A stretch of DNA of 64,000 nucleotides, taken from an uncultured Aquimarina sp. Lineage in GTDB: Bacteria > Bacteroidota > Bacteroidia > Flavobacteriales > Flavobacteriaceae. The position numbers and the translations under genes were made by a program. The DNA lies in the NCBI GenBank assembly GCA_947497175.1, contig CANMFM010000006.1, forward strand, positions 536,279-600,278, in the 5' to 3' direction. Shown one piece after another: positions 28,629 to 39,275 of the stretch (positions within the stretch are counted from its first letter, which is position 1; each line of letters begins with the position of its first letter). The notes under the pieces were generated by a model, which did no database searches, was not told where the DNA came from, and was given only the letters and a program-made list of their open reading frames with translations.

Positions 28629-29048
28629 ATGAGCTTAGACAAAATATTAGCAATTTCAGGTAAGCCTGGATTATACGAATTAAAAACACAAACTAGAAGT
28701 GGGTTTTTGGCAGAATCTTTAATAGATGGTAAAAGACTATCTGTTAGTATAAGACATAATGTTAGCGTACTCAGTGAAATTGCAATTTATACCTTTACTG
28801 AAGAAGTTCCTCTAAGAGAAATTTTTCAGAAGATTCAAGAAAAAGAAAACGGAGAGCAAGCCATTAGCCATAAAGAATCTAAAAATAAACTGGAGAGTTA
28901 TTTTAGCGAGATATTGCCAGATTATGATGAGGATAGAGTATACGTAAGTGATATGAAGAAGGTAATACAATGGTATAATATATTGCAATCGAAGGGTATA
29001 ACAGATTTTTCTGAAAAAGAAGAAAAATCTTCAGAGGAAGAAGAATAA
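28629..29048 (+). CDS. DUF5606 domain protein
   Basis: A small soluble protein of 139 residues starting at MSLDKILAISGKPGLYELK, the conserved opening of DUF5606, a family found mainly in Bacteroidota beside def. The first half is an SH3-like strand-rich domain (TRSGFLAESLIDGKRLSVSI, SEIAIYTFTEEVPL); the second half holds YFSEILPDYDEDRVYVSDMKKVIQWYNIL, followed by an acidic tail. Function is unknown. An ATG eight codons upstream is less likely because it would add poorly conserved residues. A strong terminator follows the stop codon, so the ruvX-def-DUF5606 operon ends here. Confidence 0.9.
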   Translation: MSLDKILAISGKPGLYELKTQTRSGFLAESLIDGKRLSVSIRHNVSVLSEIAIYTFTEEVPLREIFQKIQEKENGEQAISHKESKNKLESYFSEILPDYDEDRVYVSDMKKVIQWYNILQSKGITDFSEKEEKSSEEEE

Positions 29049-29062
29049 TAACAATAGCGAAT

Positions 29063-29101
29063 AAAAAAGAGAATCCTGGCAATACCAGGATTCTCTTTTT
29101 A
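29063..29101 (+). terminator. Rho-independent terminator after the def operon
   Basis: A long hairpin with arms AGAGAATCCTGG (29068-29079) and CCAGGATTCTCT (29085-29096), loop of five bases, flanked by A-run and T-run. It begins 15 bases after the DUF5606 stop. Confidence 0.9.
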
Positions 29102-29245
29102 TGAGATGTATCGCAAATCAAAATCTTATACTTTAGAAGTGAAGAAAGGTGTATTCATTCTAAAGTTTTTTAGACTGTTAAGAGGATGTGTGTAAATTGA
29201 ATAAATATTGCATGGTTTTCAATGTATCAATTCATGACTTCTTTG

Positions 29246-29253
29246 TATTTTTG
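29246..29253 (+). promoter_or_regulatory. Putative -7 box for pyrG
   Basis: TATTTTTG at 29246-29253 matches the TAnnTTTG box, 39 bases before the pyrG ATG. No clear TTG partner is found 17-23 bases upstream. Confidence 0.5.
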
Positions 29254-29265
29254 CGCAAAATTTAA

Positions 29266-30933
<1,668 letters not shown>

Positions 30934-30979
30934 TAATTGGCTAGGTAATTGACATTGAGATAATACATAAATAATTTCT

Positions 30980-31013
30980 AAAGCCTTTCTGAGTCGTCAG
31001 ATAAAGGCTTTTT
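30980..31013 (+). terminator. Terminator between pyrG and yidC
   Basis: AAAGCCTT pairs with AAGGCTTT and the inner TCTGA with TCAGA, with a two-base bulge, followed by a T-run. It may be leaky since yidC starts only about 15 bases on. Confidence 0.75.
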
Positions 31014-31026
31014 ATACATATAGTAC

Positions 31027-32913
31027 ATGGAAGAAAAAAAATTTGACCTTAATTCGATAATTGGATTTGCACTTATTTTTGGAATCATCGTTTGGATGTT
31101 TTATCTAAATCAACCTACTCCAGAAGAAATTGAAGCAGAGAAAGCCAAACAAGAACAAGTTACAGAAGAAAAAAAGACGGAAGAAAAAAAGACTTCAGAT
31201 TTTGTTACAGAGAGCGAAGCTATTGTTGTGAATCCCCAAGATTCATTAGCAATTGTAAATGCAAAATCCCAATTAGGTGCATTTGCATATTCTGCCACTT
31301 TGCCTTCAGCAAAAGATCAGTTTACAACGATAGAAAATGAAGTACTACGCCTTAAAATAAATAATAGAGGAGGATACATTTCTGAAGCTTTATTAAAAAA
31401 CTTCAAAACCTACGATTCGGTTCCTGTGTACTTAATCAAAGATGGTAAAAATGCATCTTTAAATATAAATTTTGGTACTACCGATAACAGGATCTTAAAT
31501 ACAAAAGATCTGTTTTTTGAGCCAATAGTTACCAAAAACGGCGATAACACAATCCTTTCGATGAAACTTAAAGTTTCTAGTGACAAGTTTTTAGAATATA
31601 GATACGAGTTGAAGCCGAACGAGTATATGGTAGATTTTACTATTAGATCACAAGGGTTACAGCAGGTATTTAATAGTAGTCAAACTATTAATTTGGATTG
31701 GAAACTTCAGGGAATGAGACACGCGAAGAGTGCTTCATACGAGAACCGCTATACAGAATTATCATATGAGTATGATGGAGGAAAAGATGATTATCTTGGA
31801 CAAGGAGAGTTTGCAGACGATGAGGAACAAGATGTTACCTGGGTTGCATTCAAACAGCATTTCTTTACTTCTATATTACTTACCGATACAGCCTTTAAAA
31901 CGGCTTCTTTTACGTCAAAAAATATAGCTAATTCTAGTGATTTAGATGATAAAGACATAAAGGTAACCAAAGAGTTTTCTGCATCAATGCCTTTAGAATT
32001 GCAAGGAGGAGAACTTAATTATTCGATGGATTGGTATTATGGCCCAACCGATTATAGAATTTTGGATGATTATAAGCGTAATCTAGATGAGATTGTACCT
32101 TTAGGTTGGGGGATTTTTGGTGTGATAAACAGGTACTTGTTTATTCCGTTTTTCACCTTTTTAAGTGGCTTTTTACCGTATGGAATTGCTATTATAGTAA
32201 TGACAATAATTGTACGTATTATATTATCTCCGGTAACGTATAAATCATACTTGTCACAGGCAAAAATGAAAGTTCTACGTCCGGAAATTACTGAAATAAA
32301 CGAAAAGCATAAAGACAATGCGATGAAGAGACAGCAAGAAACCATGGCTCTTTATGGCAAAGCAGGTGTAAATCCTATGAGCGGGTGTTTACCTGCTCTA
32401 ATGCAGATACCTGTTTTTTATGCTTTATTTAATTTCTTTCCTAGTGCTTTCGAGTTGAGGCAGAAGAGTTTCTTGTGGGCTGATGATTTATCGAGTTATG
32501 ATACGATTGCGCAACTACCATTTGAAATTCCGTTTTACGGAGATCACATCAGCTTATTTCCAATACTAGCATCGGTAGCAATATTTATCTATATGATGAT
32601 GACAACAGGGCAAACCATGCAAACACAACAGCCCGGAATGCCAAATATGAAATTTATAATGTATTTGTCTCCTTTAATGATGTTATTCTTCTTTAATAAC
32701 TATGCCAGTGGATTATCATTATATTACTTTATCTCAAACTTAATTACTATAGGTATTATGCTAGTAATTAAAAATGTAATTATTGATGAAGATAAAATTC
32801 ACGCTAAAATTCAGGAAAATAAGAAGAAACCTAAAAAACAGGGTAAATTTCAAAAGAAAATGAAGGAGCTAATGGAGCAAGCAGAACAGCAACAAAAAAC
32901 AAAAAAGAAATAA
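31027..32913 (+). CDS. yidC: Membrane protein insertase YidC
   Basis: A 628-residue inner-membrane insertase (YidC/Oxa1). It begins with an N-terminal membrane anchor (IIGFALIFGIIVWMFYL), a charged linker with KTEEKKTEEKK-like repeats, then the large periplasmic P1 beta-sandwich domain to about residue 340. The conserved core follows (GWGIFGVINRYLFIPFFTFL, YGIAIIVMTIIVRIILSPVTYKSYLSQAKM) with the conserved membrane arginine in its TM2 region. It ends in a basic tail (KKPKKQGKFQKKMKEL) that binds ribosomes. It folds and inserts inner-membrane proteins, alone or with SecYEG. Downstream lies a terminator and a convergent lipoprotein gene. Confidence 0.98.
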   Translation: MEEKKFDLNSIIGFALIFGIIVWMFYLNQPTPEEIEAEKAKQEQVTEEKKTEEKKTSDFVTESEAIVVNPQDSLAIVNAKSQLGAFAYSATLPSAKDQFTTIENEVLRLKINNRGGYISEALLKNFKTYDSVPVYLIKDGKNASLNINFGTTDNRILNTKDLFFEPIVTKNGDNTILSMKLKVSSDKFLEYRYELKPNEYMVDFTIRSQGLQQVFNSSQTINLDWKLQGMRHAKSASYENRYTELSYEYDGGKDDYLGQGEFADDEEQDVTWVAFKQHFFTSILLTDTAFKTASFTSKNIANSSDLDDKDIKVTKEFSASMPLELQGGELNYSMDWYYGPTDYRILDDYKRNLDEIVPLGWGIFGVINRYLFIPFFTFLSGFLPYGIAIIVMTIIVRIILSPVTYKSYLSQAKMKVLRPEITEINEKHKDNAMKRQQETMALYGKAGVNPMSGCLPALMQIPVFYALFNFFPSAFELRQKSFLWADDLSSYDTIAQLPFEIPFYGDHISLFPILASVAIFIYMMMTTGQTMQTQQPGMPNMKFIMYLSPLMMLFFFNNYASGLSLYYFISNLITIGIMLVIKNVIIDEDKIHAKIQENKKKPKKQGKFQKKMKELMEQAEQQQKTKKK

Positions 32914-32915
32914 TT

Positions 32916-32946
32916 AAAAAAGGCTCCGAATAGGAGCCTTTTATTT
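32916..32946 (+). terminator. Bidirectional terminator between yidC and the fasciclin gene
   Basis: AAAAGGCTCC and GGAGCCTTTT form the arms around a five-base loop (GAATA), with A- and T-runs on the two sides. It can serve both convergent genes. Confidence 0.88.
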
Positions 32947-32964
32947 TTTGAAATACTTCTTGGC

Positions 32965-33897
32965 TTACATAGCAGGTAACAATACTTCATCAATAATGTG
33001 AATAACACCATTTGAAGCTTGAATATCTACAGTAGTTATCGCGCTGGCAGAAGCATTACCAGCTCCTTTTACTGTTGCTGCAGAAGCATCAATAGTTACA
33101 GTGCCCGTTAAGGTGTTAAGATCGCCATCACTCAATTGTGACGATCTTACATTGGCTTGTGCTGCAACGTGATATTGAAGAACATTAGAGAGATCTTCTC
33201 CAGTTGGAACAGTCTCTAAATCATTAAATGCGGCATTATCAGGTGCGAAAATTGTAAACGGAGCTTCAGGTGTTCCTTCTCCATTCTCGGCTTGTAGAGC
33301 TGTTACTAAGCTAGCATCGGCCAAGGCACTTTCAAGAGCTGATAGATTTGAATCTGCAATCACAAAAGTAGTGACATCTGGTATGCTAATTATATTATCT
33401 ACTTTATGGATTACTCCATTTGTAGCCGGAATGTCTGCTTGACTTACAGTTGCAGTATTATTAAAGCGTACCGTATTATTTGCGGTATCATAATAAATAC
33501 TCACTTTGCTATCAGCCGGTCCTGCTGTAGCTTCTGTAGTCGAGTAACCACTACCTGAAGCTGTTAAATCAGCCGATGTTACGTTTCCAATAATTACGTG
33601 ATTTAATAACAGAGTTCTTAAGTCTGAAGTCTCAAAGTCACTTAAAGAAATTCCTTCAAAAGCACTATTTGTAGGTGCTAATACAGTGTAATTTGTTCCT
33701 GCACTTGCAAGTACATCATCCAAATCAGTTAGCTCAAGGGCCTCAGAAAATATGGTCAATTCAGAATCTGCATCAGCCGTATTTACAATATTATTATCAG
33801 CTATACCTGGTGCATCGTCATCATCGCTACACGAAACCACAAATAAGGTTGTTAATAGTGCGAAGGCAATCGGTTTAATACTAGTTTTCATTTTCAT
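32965..33897 (-). CDS. Fasciclin (FAS1) double-domain lipoprotein
   Basis: A 310-residue lipoprotein with an N-terminal signal ending in the lipobox VVSCS (Cys23) followed by acidic DDDDA, so the protein is acylated and, as in many Bacteroidota, may be surface-exposed. Two FAS1 domains follow: one near residues 40-165 (ELTDLDDVLASAGTNYTVLAPTNSAF, VIHKVDNIISIP) and one near 175-305 (LVTALQAENGEGTPEAPFTIFAP, GVIHIIDEVLLP). FAS1 domains mediate adhesion or protein-protein contact. Codon 3 (ATG, 33891) could also be the start. It is monocistronic and converges on yidC. Confidence 0.92.
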   Translation of the reverse strand: MKMKTSIKPIAFALLTTLFVVSCSDDDDAPGIADNNIVNTADADSELTIFSEALELTDLDDVLASAGTNYTVLAPTNSAFEGISLSDFETSDLRTLLLNHVIIGNVTSADLTASGSGYSTTEATAGPADSKVSIYYDTANNTVRFNNTATVSQADIPATNGVIHKVDNIISIPDVTTFVIADSNLSALESALADASLVTALQAENGEGTPEAPFTIFAPDNAAFNDLETVPTGEDLSNVLQYHVAAQANVRSSQLSDGDLNTLTGTVTIDASAATVKGAGNASASAITTVDIQASNGVIHIIDEVLLPAM

Positions 33898-34161
33898 TTC
33901 TTTCTAATTTTTTAAGTTATCATTATGTTCTTTCCAAAGAAAAAAAATGTCAATAACCCTTACGTGCTTCATTAAAGTTTATCTTAATTCTAATGATATT
34001 TGAAAAAGAAATTAAGGTAGGATTATAGTTTTATTAACAAAAAAATAAGATTTAGAAAAGAGTATTTTTTAATTTTACTAATTTTAAACATGAATCTATT
34101 AAAAGAGGAGTTTGGTATACTTTTTGGAAAATATATTCGTTGAAACAACGTCCCAAATTAT

Positions 34162-34860
34162 ATGACTATGCGAAATACATTTTTATTTTGTGTTCTAATC
34201 TTTACAGGCTCTTTTATATTTGGTCAAGAATATAATAAGTTTGATGCCGAAGGAAAAAGACACGGGAAATGGCGAAAACGATATGAAAATACAGAGCAAC
34301 TTCGGTACGAAGGGGCCTTTGATCATGGAAAAGAAGTAGGAGAGTTCAAATTTTACAAACTAAGTAGTGGAGATTTTCCTACTGCTACTAAAATATTTTC
34401 TAAAGATCATGATACCGTAACGGTAAAATATTTTACTAAAAAAGGGAAAGTGATTAGTGAAGGTAAGATGGTAGATAAAAACCGAGTGGGATTATGGAAA
34501 TATTATCATAACGATTCTAATAAAATTATGATGACCGAGCACTATTTGTTAGGAAAACTACATGGAGAACAACTTACTTATTTTGATAATGGGCAACTCA
34601 CCGAGAAGAACAACTACGTAGATGGCAAGCGAGAAGGAATAAGAATCATGTATTCTGAGGATGGAATAAAAATTAAAGAGTTTACTTATGAAAATGATCA
34701 GTTACATGGCATGACCAAATATTACGACACAAAAGGAGTGTTACTTATTGAAGGAAACTATAAGAGAGATCGTAAAGATGGTATTTGGAAATATTATGAG
34801 AACGGAAAGTTATCAGAACAAAAATTGTTTCCTCTAAAGCAAGGGAGTACAAACAATTGA
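34162..34860 (+). CDS. Exported MORN-repeat (YwqK-like) protein
   Basis: A 232-residue protein with a signal peptide (MRNTFLFCVLIFTGSFIFGQ) and about seven MORN-like units with the pattern GxxHGxW (KRHGKWRKRYENTEQLRYEG, KRVGLWKYYHND-type and GKLHGEQLTYFDNG, GKREGIRIMYSEDG, RKDGIWKYYENG). The YwqK name refers to a B. subtilis toxin-antitoxin annotation and does not imply such a role here, since no partner toxin is present. Exported MORN proteins in flavobacteria may act at the periplasmic face of membranes. Codon 3 (base 34168) may be the real start. Confidence 0.85.
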   Translation: MTMRNTFLFCVLIFTGSFIFGQEYNKFDAEGKRHGKWRKRYENTEQLRYEGAFDHGKEVGEFKFYKLSSGDFPTATKIFSKDHDTVTVKYFTKKGKVISEGKMVDKNRVGLWKYYHNDSNKIMMTEHYLLGKLHGEQLTYFDNGQLTEKNNYVDGKREGIRIMYSEDGIKIKEFTYENDQLHGMTKYYDTKGVLLIEGNYKRDRKDGIWKYYENGKLSEQKLFPLKQGSTNN

Positions 34861-34893
34861 TTTATAAAATACAGATATAGATAAAACCATAAG

Positions 34894-34918
34894 GCAATGC
34901 ATAAGCATTGCTTTTTTT
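34894..34918 (+). terminator. Terminator after the MORN protein gene
   Basis: GCAATGC (34894-34900) pairs with GCATTGC (34905-34911) around an ATAA loop, followed by seven T's. Confidence 0.85.
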
Positions 34919-34924
34919 ATTTGT

Positions 34925-34932
34925 TATTTTTG
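34925..34932 (+). promoter_or_regulatory. Putative -7 box for mnmA
   Basis: TATTTTTG right after the terminator T-run, 33 bases before the mnmA ATG. A TTG at 34908-34910 lies 14 bases away, closer than usual. Confidence 0.5.
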
Positions 34933-34965
34933 CATGAGAATTTATTAAGATTAAAGTAATTTTTG

Positions 34966-36153
34966 ATGAAGAGAGTAATCGTAGGATTATCAGGAGGAGT
35001 TGATTCTAGTGTGGCTGCATATTTGCTAAAAGAGCAAGGATATGAGGTTATCGGATTGTTTATGAAGAATTGGCATGATGATTCTGTGACCATTTCTGAT
35101 GAGTGCCCATGGCTAGATGATAGCAATGACGCATTGCTAGTTGCAGAAAAATTAGGAATACCATTTCAGACTGTTGATCTAAGTGAGCAATATAAAAAAC
35201 GTATAGTAGATTATATGTTCAATGAATATGAAAAAGGAAGAACGCCTAATCCAGATGTATTATGCAATAGAGAGATTAAGTTCGATGTCTTTCTAAAGAT
35301 CGCATTGTCTCTTGGAGCAGATTATGTAGCCACAGGACACTATTGCAGAAAAGATACTATTTTACAAAATGGACAAGAAATACATCGTTTATTAGCAGGC
35401 AAAGACCCTAATAAAGATCAATCTTATTTTTTATGTCAATTATCACAAGATCAGTTAGCAAAAACATTGTTTCCGGTTGGAGAATTATTAAAACCGGAAG
35501 TAAGAGAAATTGCTGCAGCACAAGATTTGATTACTGCCGATAAAAAGGACTCTCAGGGATTATGTTTTATTGGGAAAGTTCGTCTACCAGAGTTTCTGCA
35601 ACAAAAATTACAACCTAAACAAGGTGATATTATTGAAATACCTTCTTCTGAAGATAAATACCGTCGCGAAATACCAAAATTTTCATCTAAAAAAGAAAAG
35701 TTAGAATTTCTATCTACAAAATATCAATATGATATCAATGAAGGAAAGGTAGTAGGAAAGCATCAAGGAGCACATTATTATACCAAAGGACAACGCAAAG
35801 GTCTAGCAGTTGGTGGTACACCAGAACCACTTTTTGTTATAGAAACTGATGTTGTTACCAATACAATTTATACGGGTCAGGGTAAAAATCATCCAGGTTT
35901 ATACCGAAAAGCATTATTTATAACCAATGAAGAATTACATTGGGTTAGAGATGATCTAAAACTTAATATAGATGAAGAGCTTGAAGTAATGGCCAGGATT
36001 AGATATAGACAACCATTAGAAAAGGCAACATTATACCAGGTAGATGCCGGGATGTATGTTGTTTTTGAAAATGGACAAAGTGCAATAACCGAAGGGCAGT
36101 TTGTTGCCTGGTATCTTGGTGAAGAATTAGTTGGATCTGGTGTGATTTCGTAA
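34966..36153 (+). CDS. mnmA: tRNA 2-thiouridylase MnmA
   Basis: A 395-residue cytosolic enzyme that thiolates U34 of Lys, Glu and Gln tRNAs, using ATP and a persulfide relay. The PP-loop [15 protein letters not shown] is at the start, the first catalytic Cys is in [10 protein letters not shown] and the second in [34 protein letters not shown] is the family's third block. The gene extends about 30 residues beyond E. coli MnmA, through an insertion near residue 215-240 ([22 protein letters not shown]) common in flavobacteria. The ATG at 34966 is preferred over an in-frame TTG three bases upstream. Confidence 0.97.
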   Translation: MKRVIVGLSGGVDSSVAAYLLKEQGYEVIGLFMKNWHDDSVTISDECPWLDDSNDALLVAEKLGIPFQTVDLSEQYKKRIVDYMFNEYEKGRTPNPDVLCNREIKFDVFLKIALSLGADYVATGHYCRKDTILQNGQEIHRLLAGKDPNKDQSYFLCQLSQDQLAKTLFPVGELLKPEVREIAAAQDLITADKKDSQGLCFIGKVRLPEFLQQKLQPKQGDIIEIPSSEDKYRREIPKFSSKKEKLEFLSTKYQYDINEGKVVGKHQGAHYYTKGQRKGLAVGGTPEPLFVIETDVVTNTIYTGQGKNHPGLYRKALFITNEELHWVRDDLKLNIDEELEVMARIRYRQPLEKATLYQVDAGMYVVFENGQSAITEGQFVAWYLGEELVGSGVIS

Positions 36154-36245
36154 CTTGTGATCAATAAAAAATAAGGATAAGACCGTATTGGTATGTGCCA
36201 GATTTTATTCGACATCTCTACAAGGTCTAAACGCTACATATAGTA

Positions 36246-37190
36246 ATGAATAAAATAAAAGATCTTTTTAAGATACAATATCCAATCATACAGGGAGGTA
36301 TGATATGGGCTAGTGGTTGGAAACTTGCAAGTGCAGTGAGTAATGCAGGAGGTTTAGGACTCATTGGGTCCGGATCTATGTATCCCGATGTATTAAGAGA
36401 ACATATTCAGAAATGTAAAAAAGCAACCAATAAACCTTTCGGGATCAATATTCCGATGTTATATCCCAATCTCGAGGAAATTATACAAATTATCATTGAA
36501 GAGGGTGTTAAGATCGTATTTACTTCTGCTGGAAATCCAAAAACATATACAGCTTATCTCAAAGAGCATGGTATTACCGTGGTACATGTGGTTAGTAGTC
36601 TCAAATTTGCTTTAAAAGCACAGGATGCAGGTGTCGATGCCGTCGTAGCAGAAGGTTTTGAGGCTGGTGGGCATAATGGAAGAGATGAAACTACAACACT
36701 TGCCTTAATACCCATGGTAAAAGAGCAGATAAATGTTCCTTTAATAGCTGCAGGAGGTATTGCTACAGGAGCATCGATGTATGCAGTAATGGCGCTTGGT
36801 GCTGATGGTGTGCAGGTAGGAAGCCGTTTTGTGGCCAGTGATGAAGCATCATCGCATATGGATTTTAAAAAAATGGTTGTAGATGCCAAAGAAGGGGATA
36901 CCCATCTTACTTTAAAAGAACTAGCTCCTGTTCGTATGCTCAAAAATAAGTTTTATTATGATGTTGCAACATTATACTCAAAAGGCCCTTCTGTCGATCA
37001 GCTAAAAGATTTGTTGGGAAGAGCCAGAGCAAAACGCGGAATGTTTGAAGGTGATCTGGAGGAAGGAGAATTAGAGATAGGGCAAGTTTCGGGATTAATT
37101 CATGATATCAAACCTGCTGCCATGATCATACGCGATATGGTTGAAGAATTTAAAACTACCAAAAATAGAATGGAACAAGTTTCTATATAA
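36246..37190 (+). CDS. Flavin-dependent FabK/nitronate monooxygenase-like oxidoreductase
   Basis: A 314-residue TIM-barrel flavoprotein of the family shared by FabK enoyl-ACP reductases and nitronate monooxygenases. It starts IKDLFKIQYPIIQGGMIWAS, has GGLGLIGSGSMYPDVLREHI, the EGFEAGGHNGRDETTTLALIP block with the family His, and the phosphate-binding LIAAGGIATGASMYAVMALGADGVQVG. The RFVASDEASSHMDFKKMV stretch resembles the FabK side. Flavobacteria often rely on FabI-like or FabK-like enzymes, so a role in fatty acid synthesis is possible, but detoxification of nitronates cannot be excluded. It lies 92 bases after mnmA and nine bases before mazG. Confidence 0.85.
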   Translation: MNKIKDLFKIQYPIIQGGMIWASGWKLASAVSNAGGLGLIGSGSMYPDVLREHIQKCKKATNKPFGINIPMLYPNLEEIIQIIIEEGVKIVFTSAGNPKTYTAYLKEHGITVVHVVSSLKFALKAQDAGVDAVVAEGFEAGGHNGRDETTTLALIPMVKEQINVPLIAAGGIATGASMYAVMALGADGVQVGSRFVASDEASSHMDFKKMVVDAKEGDTHLTLKELAPVRMLKNKFYYDVATLYSKGPSVDQLKDLLGRARAKRGMFEGDLEEGELEIGQVSGLIHDIKPAAMIIRDMVEEFKTTKNRMEQVSI

Positions 37191-37199
37191 ACGCTACTA

Positions 37200-37973
37200 A
37201 TGAATTCTAGAAAAGAACAGCTCAAAGCTTTTGATAGGTTATTAACTATAATGGATGAATTGCGCGAGCAATGTCCCTGGGATAGAAAACAAACACTACA
37301 ATCATTAAGGCATCTTACTATAGAAGAAACATATGAACTTGGTGATGCCATACTTGATAATGATCTGGATGAAGTAAAAAAAGAATTAGGAGATGTACTG
37401 CTGCATATTGTATTTTATGCTAAGATCGGTAGCGAAACAGAAGCTTTTGATATTGCTGATGTAACAAACGAAATCTGCGAAAAACTTATCAATAGGCATC
37501 CACATATATATGGAGATGTAAAAGTAGCTAATGAGGAGGATGTGAAGCGCAATTGGGAAAATCTAAAATTAAAAGAAGGTAAGAAAAGTGTGTTGGAAGG
37601 AGTGCCAAAATCACTTCCGGCACTGGTTAAAGCCAGTAGAATTCAGGATAAAGTGGCTGGGGTAGGTTTTGATTGGGAAGAGCCTCACCAGGTATTTGAG
37701 AAACTCAAAGAGGAGCTTGAAGAGTTACAGCACGAAATCAAGGTTCAGGATCAAGATAAGATAGAATCAGAGTTTGGAGACGTTCTTTTTTCTATGATCA
37801 ATTATGCCCGTTTTCTTAACGTTAATCCCGAAGATGCGTTAGAGCGCACTAATAAAAAATTTATAAAGCGATTTCAGTATCTGGAAAATAAAGCAAAAGA
37901 AAATAATAAAAGCTTAAAAGATATGACACTTTCAGAAATGGATATTTTTTGGGAAGAGGCGAAAAAAATATAA
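37200..37973 (+). CDS. mazG: Nucleoside triphosphate pyrophosphohydrolase MazG
   Basis: A 257-residue all-alpha NTP pyrophosphohydrolase with two MazG domains. The first has the ECPWDRKQT-like CPWDRKQTLQSL opening, the EETYELGDAI helix and ELGDVLLHIVFYAKI; the second, near residue 170, has FEKLKEELEELQHEI and EFGDVLFSMINYARFL. The EExxE and ExxD acids that hold Mg are present in both. It hydrolyses non-canonical or excess NTPs (and in E. coli ppGpp-linked stress pools). It follows the flavoprotein gene by nine bases and is probably co-transcribed. Confidence 0.94.
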   Translation: MNSRKEQLKAFDRLLTIMDELREQCPWDRKQTLQSLRHLTIEETYELGDAILDNDLDEVKKELGDVLLHIVFYAKIGSETEAFDIADVTNEICEKLINRHPHIYGDVKVANEEDVKRNWENLKLKEGKKSVLEGVPKSLPALVKASRIQDKVAGVGFDWEEPHQVFEKLKEELEELQHEIKVQDQDKIESEFGDVLFSMINYARFLNVNPEDALERTNKKFIKRFQYLENKAKENNKSLKDMTLSEMDIFWEEAKKI

Positions 37974-37997
37974 CCATAAAATAGGCAGCTCGTCAAT

Positions 37998-38059
37998 ACT
38001 ACAGTATGTAATGGACTACCTAAAGATATATAATGAAAGGGGTAATGCTGTAGTTTTTT
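37998..38059 (+). terminator. Possible terminator after mazG with a large loop
   Basis: ACTACAG (37998-38004) can pair with CTGTAGT (38048-38054), followed by a T-run, but the loop is 43 bases. Weak. Confidence 0.35.
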
Positions 38060-38067
38060 ATTATTTT

Positions 38068-38369
38068 TTAAATGTGAGTATTGCCATTGATTTTGATTTT
38101 ACAAAAATATATGCCAGAAGCCTTCAATAAAGTGGTTTTATCTATCGTTAAAGAATGTTTACTTTTATCGATAATGTCGTCATAAATAGTGTTTGTTGCT
38201 CCATAAAGATTCGTAATTTCTATTTTTACACTACTATTATAATTTGAGATGATGTAAACCAAGCTATAGCAGAATTCTCTATTATAAGGTTAGAAAATTA
38301 GATAGATAAAGAAACAAGAGATAGGATACCGGTACTTATGATTCCGAAAATGTTGAGTAATTTTTTCAT
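38068..38369 (-). pseudogene. Relic of a T9SS cargo gene: signal peptide plus type-A sorting tail
   Basis: At 38369 an ATG opens a 23-codon frame, MKKLLNIFGIISTGILSLV and then SLSI, a typical signal peptide, ending at a TAA at 38298. From 38289 to 38068 another frame reads YSLVYIISNYNSSVKIEI, then NLYGATNTIYDDIID, then ASGIYFCKIKINGNTH, which matches the type-A (Por) T9SS sorting tail (xVKIEIxNxxG ... GIYxYKIxxNGK). The two frames are offset and separated by only about nine bases. The mature domain is absent. This looks like a cargo gene gutted by deletion. I cannot tell what it once encoded. Confidence 0.65.
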
Positions 38370-38643
38370 GTGCCATAAACTTGTGTAACGTATTTAAACT
38401 AATAAAACACGAAGCAGCTAAATTGATATGGTGTAAATAGAATACCTTATTTATTAAGGATGATATAAGTTTTTAATATTATTATTGTAAATATTACAAT
38501 TTAAGTAAATTCTTACAGGAGTTTTATCATAGTGTAGTGAGCAAACGTTTTCATTTTGATAAAATACCTATATATTACTTTTTACTAGTAAATAAAATAC
38601 AGATTGCGTTTTATGTATACTTTTTCCAAGAATGTGGTGTGTC
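38370..38643. other. Non-coding stretch with an inverted repeat
   Basis: No gene is visible between the relic and the methyltransferase stop. It contains ATTGTAA (38484-38490) and TTACAAT (38494-38500) around ATA, a symmetric 17-base site of operator shape. It lies about 115 bases upstream of the relic's ATG. Confidence 0.4.
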
Positions 38644-39270
38644 CTATTTACTAAGTGTAATAAGATTATCAGAGATGTTCAGGGTTTTGAATTTAAATTT
38701 CTCTTTTATCCAGTCTAAAGTATCAGACGAGTAGAAAAATACATGAGTAGGGTCATTTTTATACCACCAAGAATTAAAATCTATGGATTGATCGTATAGA
38801 TTGGTTTTACAAAATAGGGTGCCAGTCTCTACCAATAGAGAGCGAAGTAATTCGAATTCTCTTTGTGGATGATAGAAATGCTCAATCACTTCGCAGCATA
38901 CTATGTAGTCATACTTTGCCTTTAGTGCATTATAATCTGGATTAAAAAAGGGATCATATGTTCTTATATTGTATCCTTTTTTCTTTAGCAAATGAGAAAT
39001 AACGGGGCCACTACCAGAACCAAAATCGAGTCCGTTGTGGTCTGGCTTATATTTTTTAGAAACAGCATCTACTATCGGGAATACGAATTTTTGATATCCA
39101 TAATCATGGATATCATTAATATGTAACTGATAACGTTCTTTTTCGGCTTTGGCCGGAAGGTGGTAAAAAGGATCTAATAGGACTCCTTTACACTCAATAC
39201 ATTTAAAATATTGTTTATCCTGTAATTTTGAATATAATTTAGTTTTTGAGCCACAAAGCGAGCACTGCAT
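38644..39270 (-). CDS. Zinc-ribbon class I SAM-dependent methyltransferase
   Basis: A 208-residue protein with an N-terminal zinc ribbon (CSLCGSK, CIECKG, four cysteines within the first 30 residues) and a Rossmann methyltransferase domain: NGLDFGSGSGPVISHLL near residue 80, RTYDPFFNPDY, and YDYIVCCEVIEHFYHPQREFELL near 120-140. The ribbon-plus-methyltransferase layout is common among flavobacterial enzymes of unknown substrate. It starts five bases after the stop of the DUF349 gene, so the two share a transcript. No product can be named. Confidence 0.88.
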   Translation of the reverse strand: MQCSLCGSKTKLYSKLQDKQYFKCIECKGVLLDPFYHLPAKAEKERYQLHINDIHDYGYQKFVFPIVDAVSKKYKPDHNGLDFGSGSGPVISHLLKKKGYNIRTYDPFFNPDYNALKAKYDYIVCCEVIEHFYHPQREFELLRSLLVETGTLFCKTNLYDQSIDFNSWWYKNDPTHVFFYSSDTLDWIKEKFKFKTLNISDNLITLSK

Positions 39271-39275
39271 AGAAA

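Noticed and set aside
34090..34143. 17-codon frame MNLLKEEFGILFGKYIR before the MORN gene
   Set aside because: Could be a leader peptide, but there is no attenuator-like structure after it; chance is as likely.
34162..34860. Toxin-antitoxin module suggested by the YwqK name
   Set aside because: The product is an exported MORN-repeat protein and no toxin gene is adjacent.
36554..36943. 129-codon frame antisense to the FabK-like gene
   Set aside because: Low-complexity Ala/Ser/Thr-rich shadow without family match.
38537..38734. 65-codon frame overlapping the end of the zinc-ribbon methyltransferase gene
   Set aside because: Runs into the opposite-strand gene and shows no motif; no promoter.
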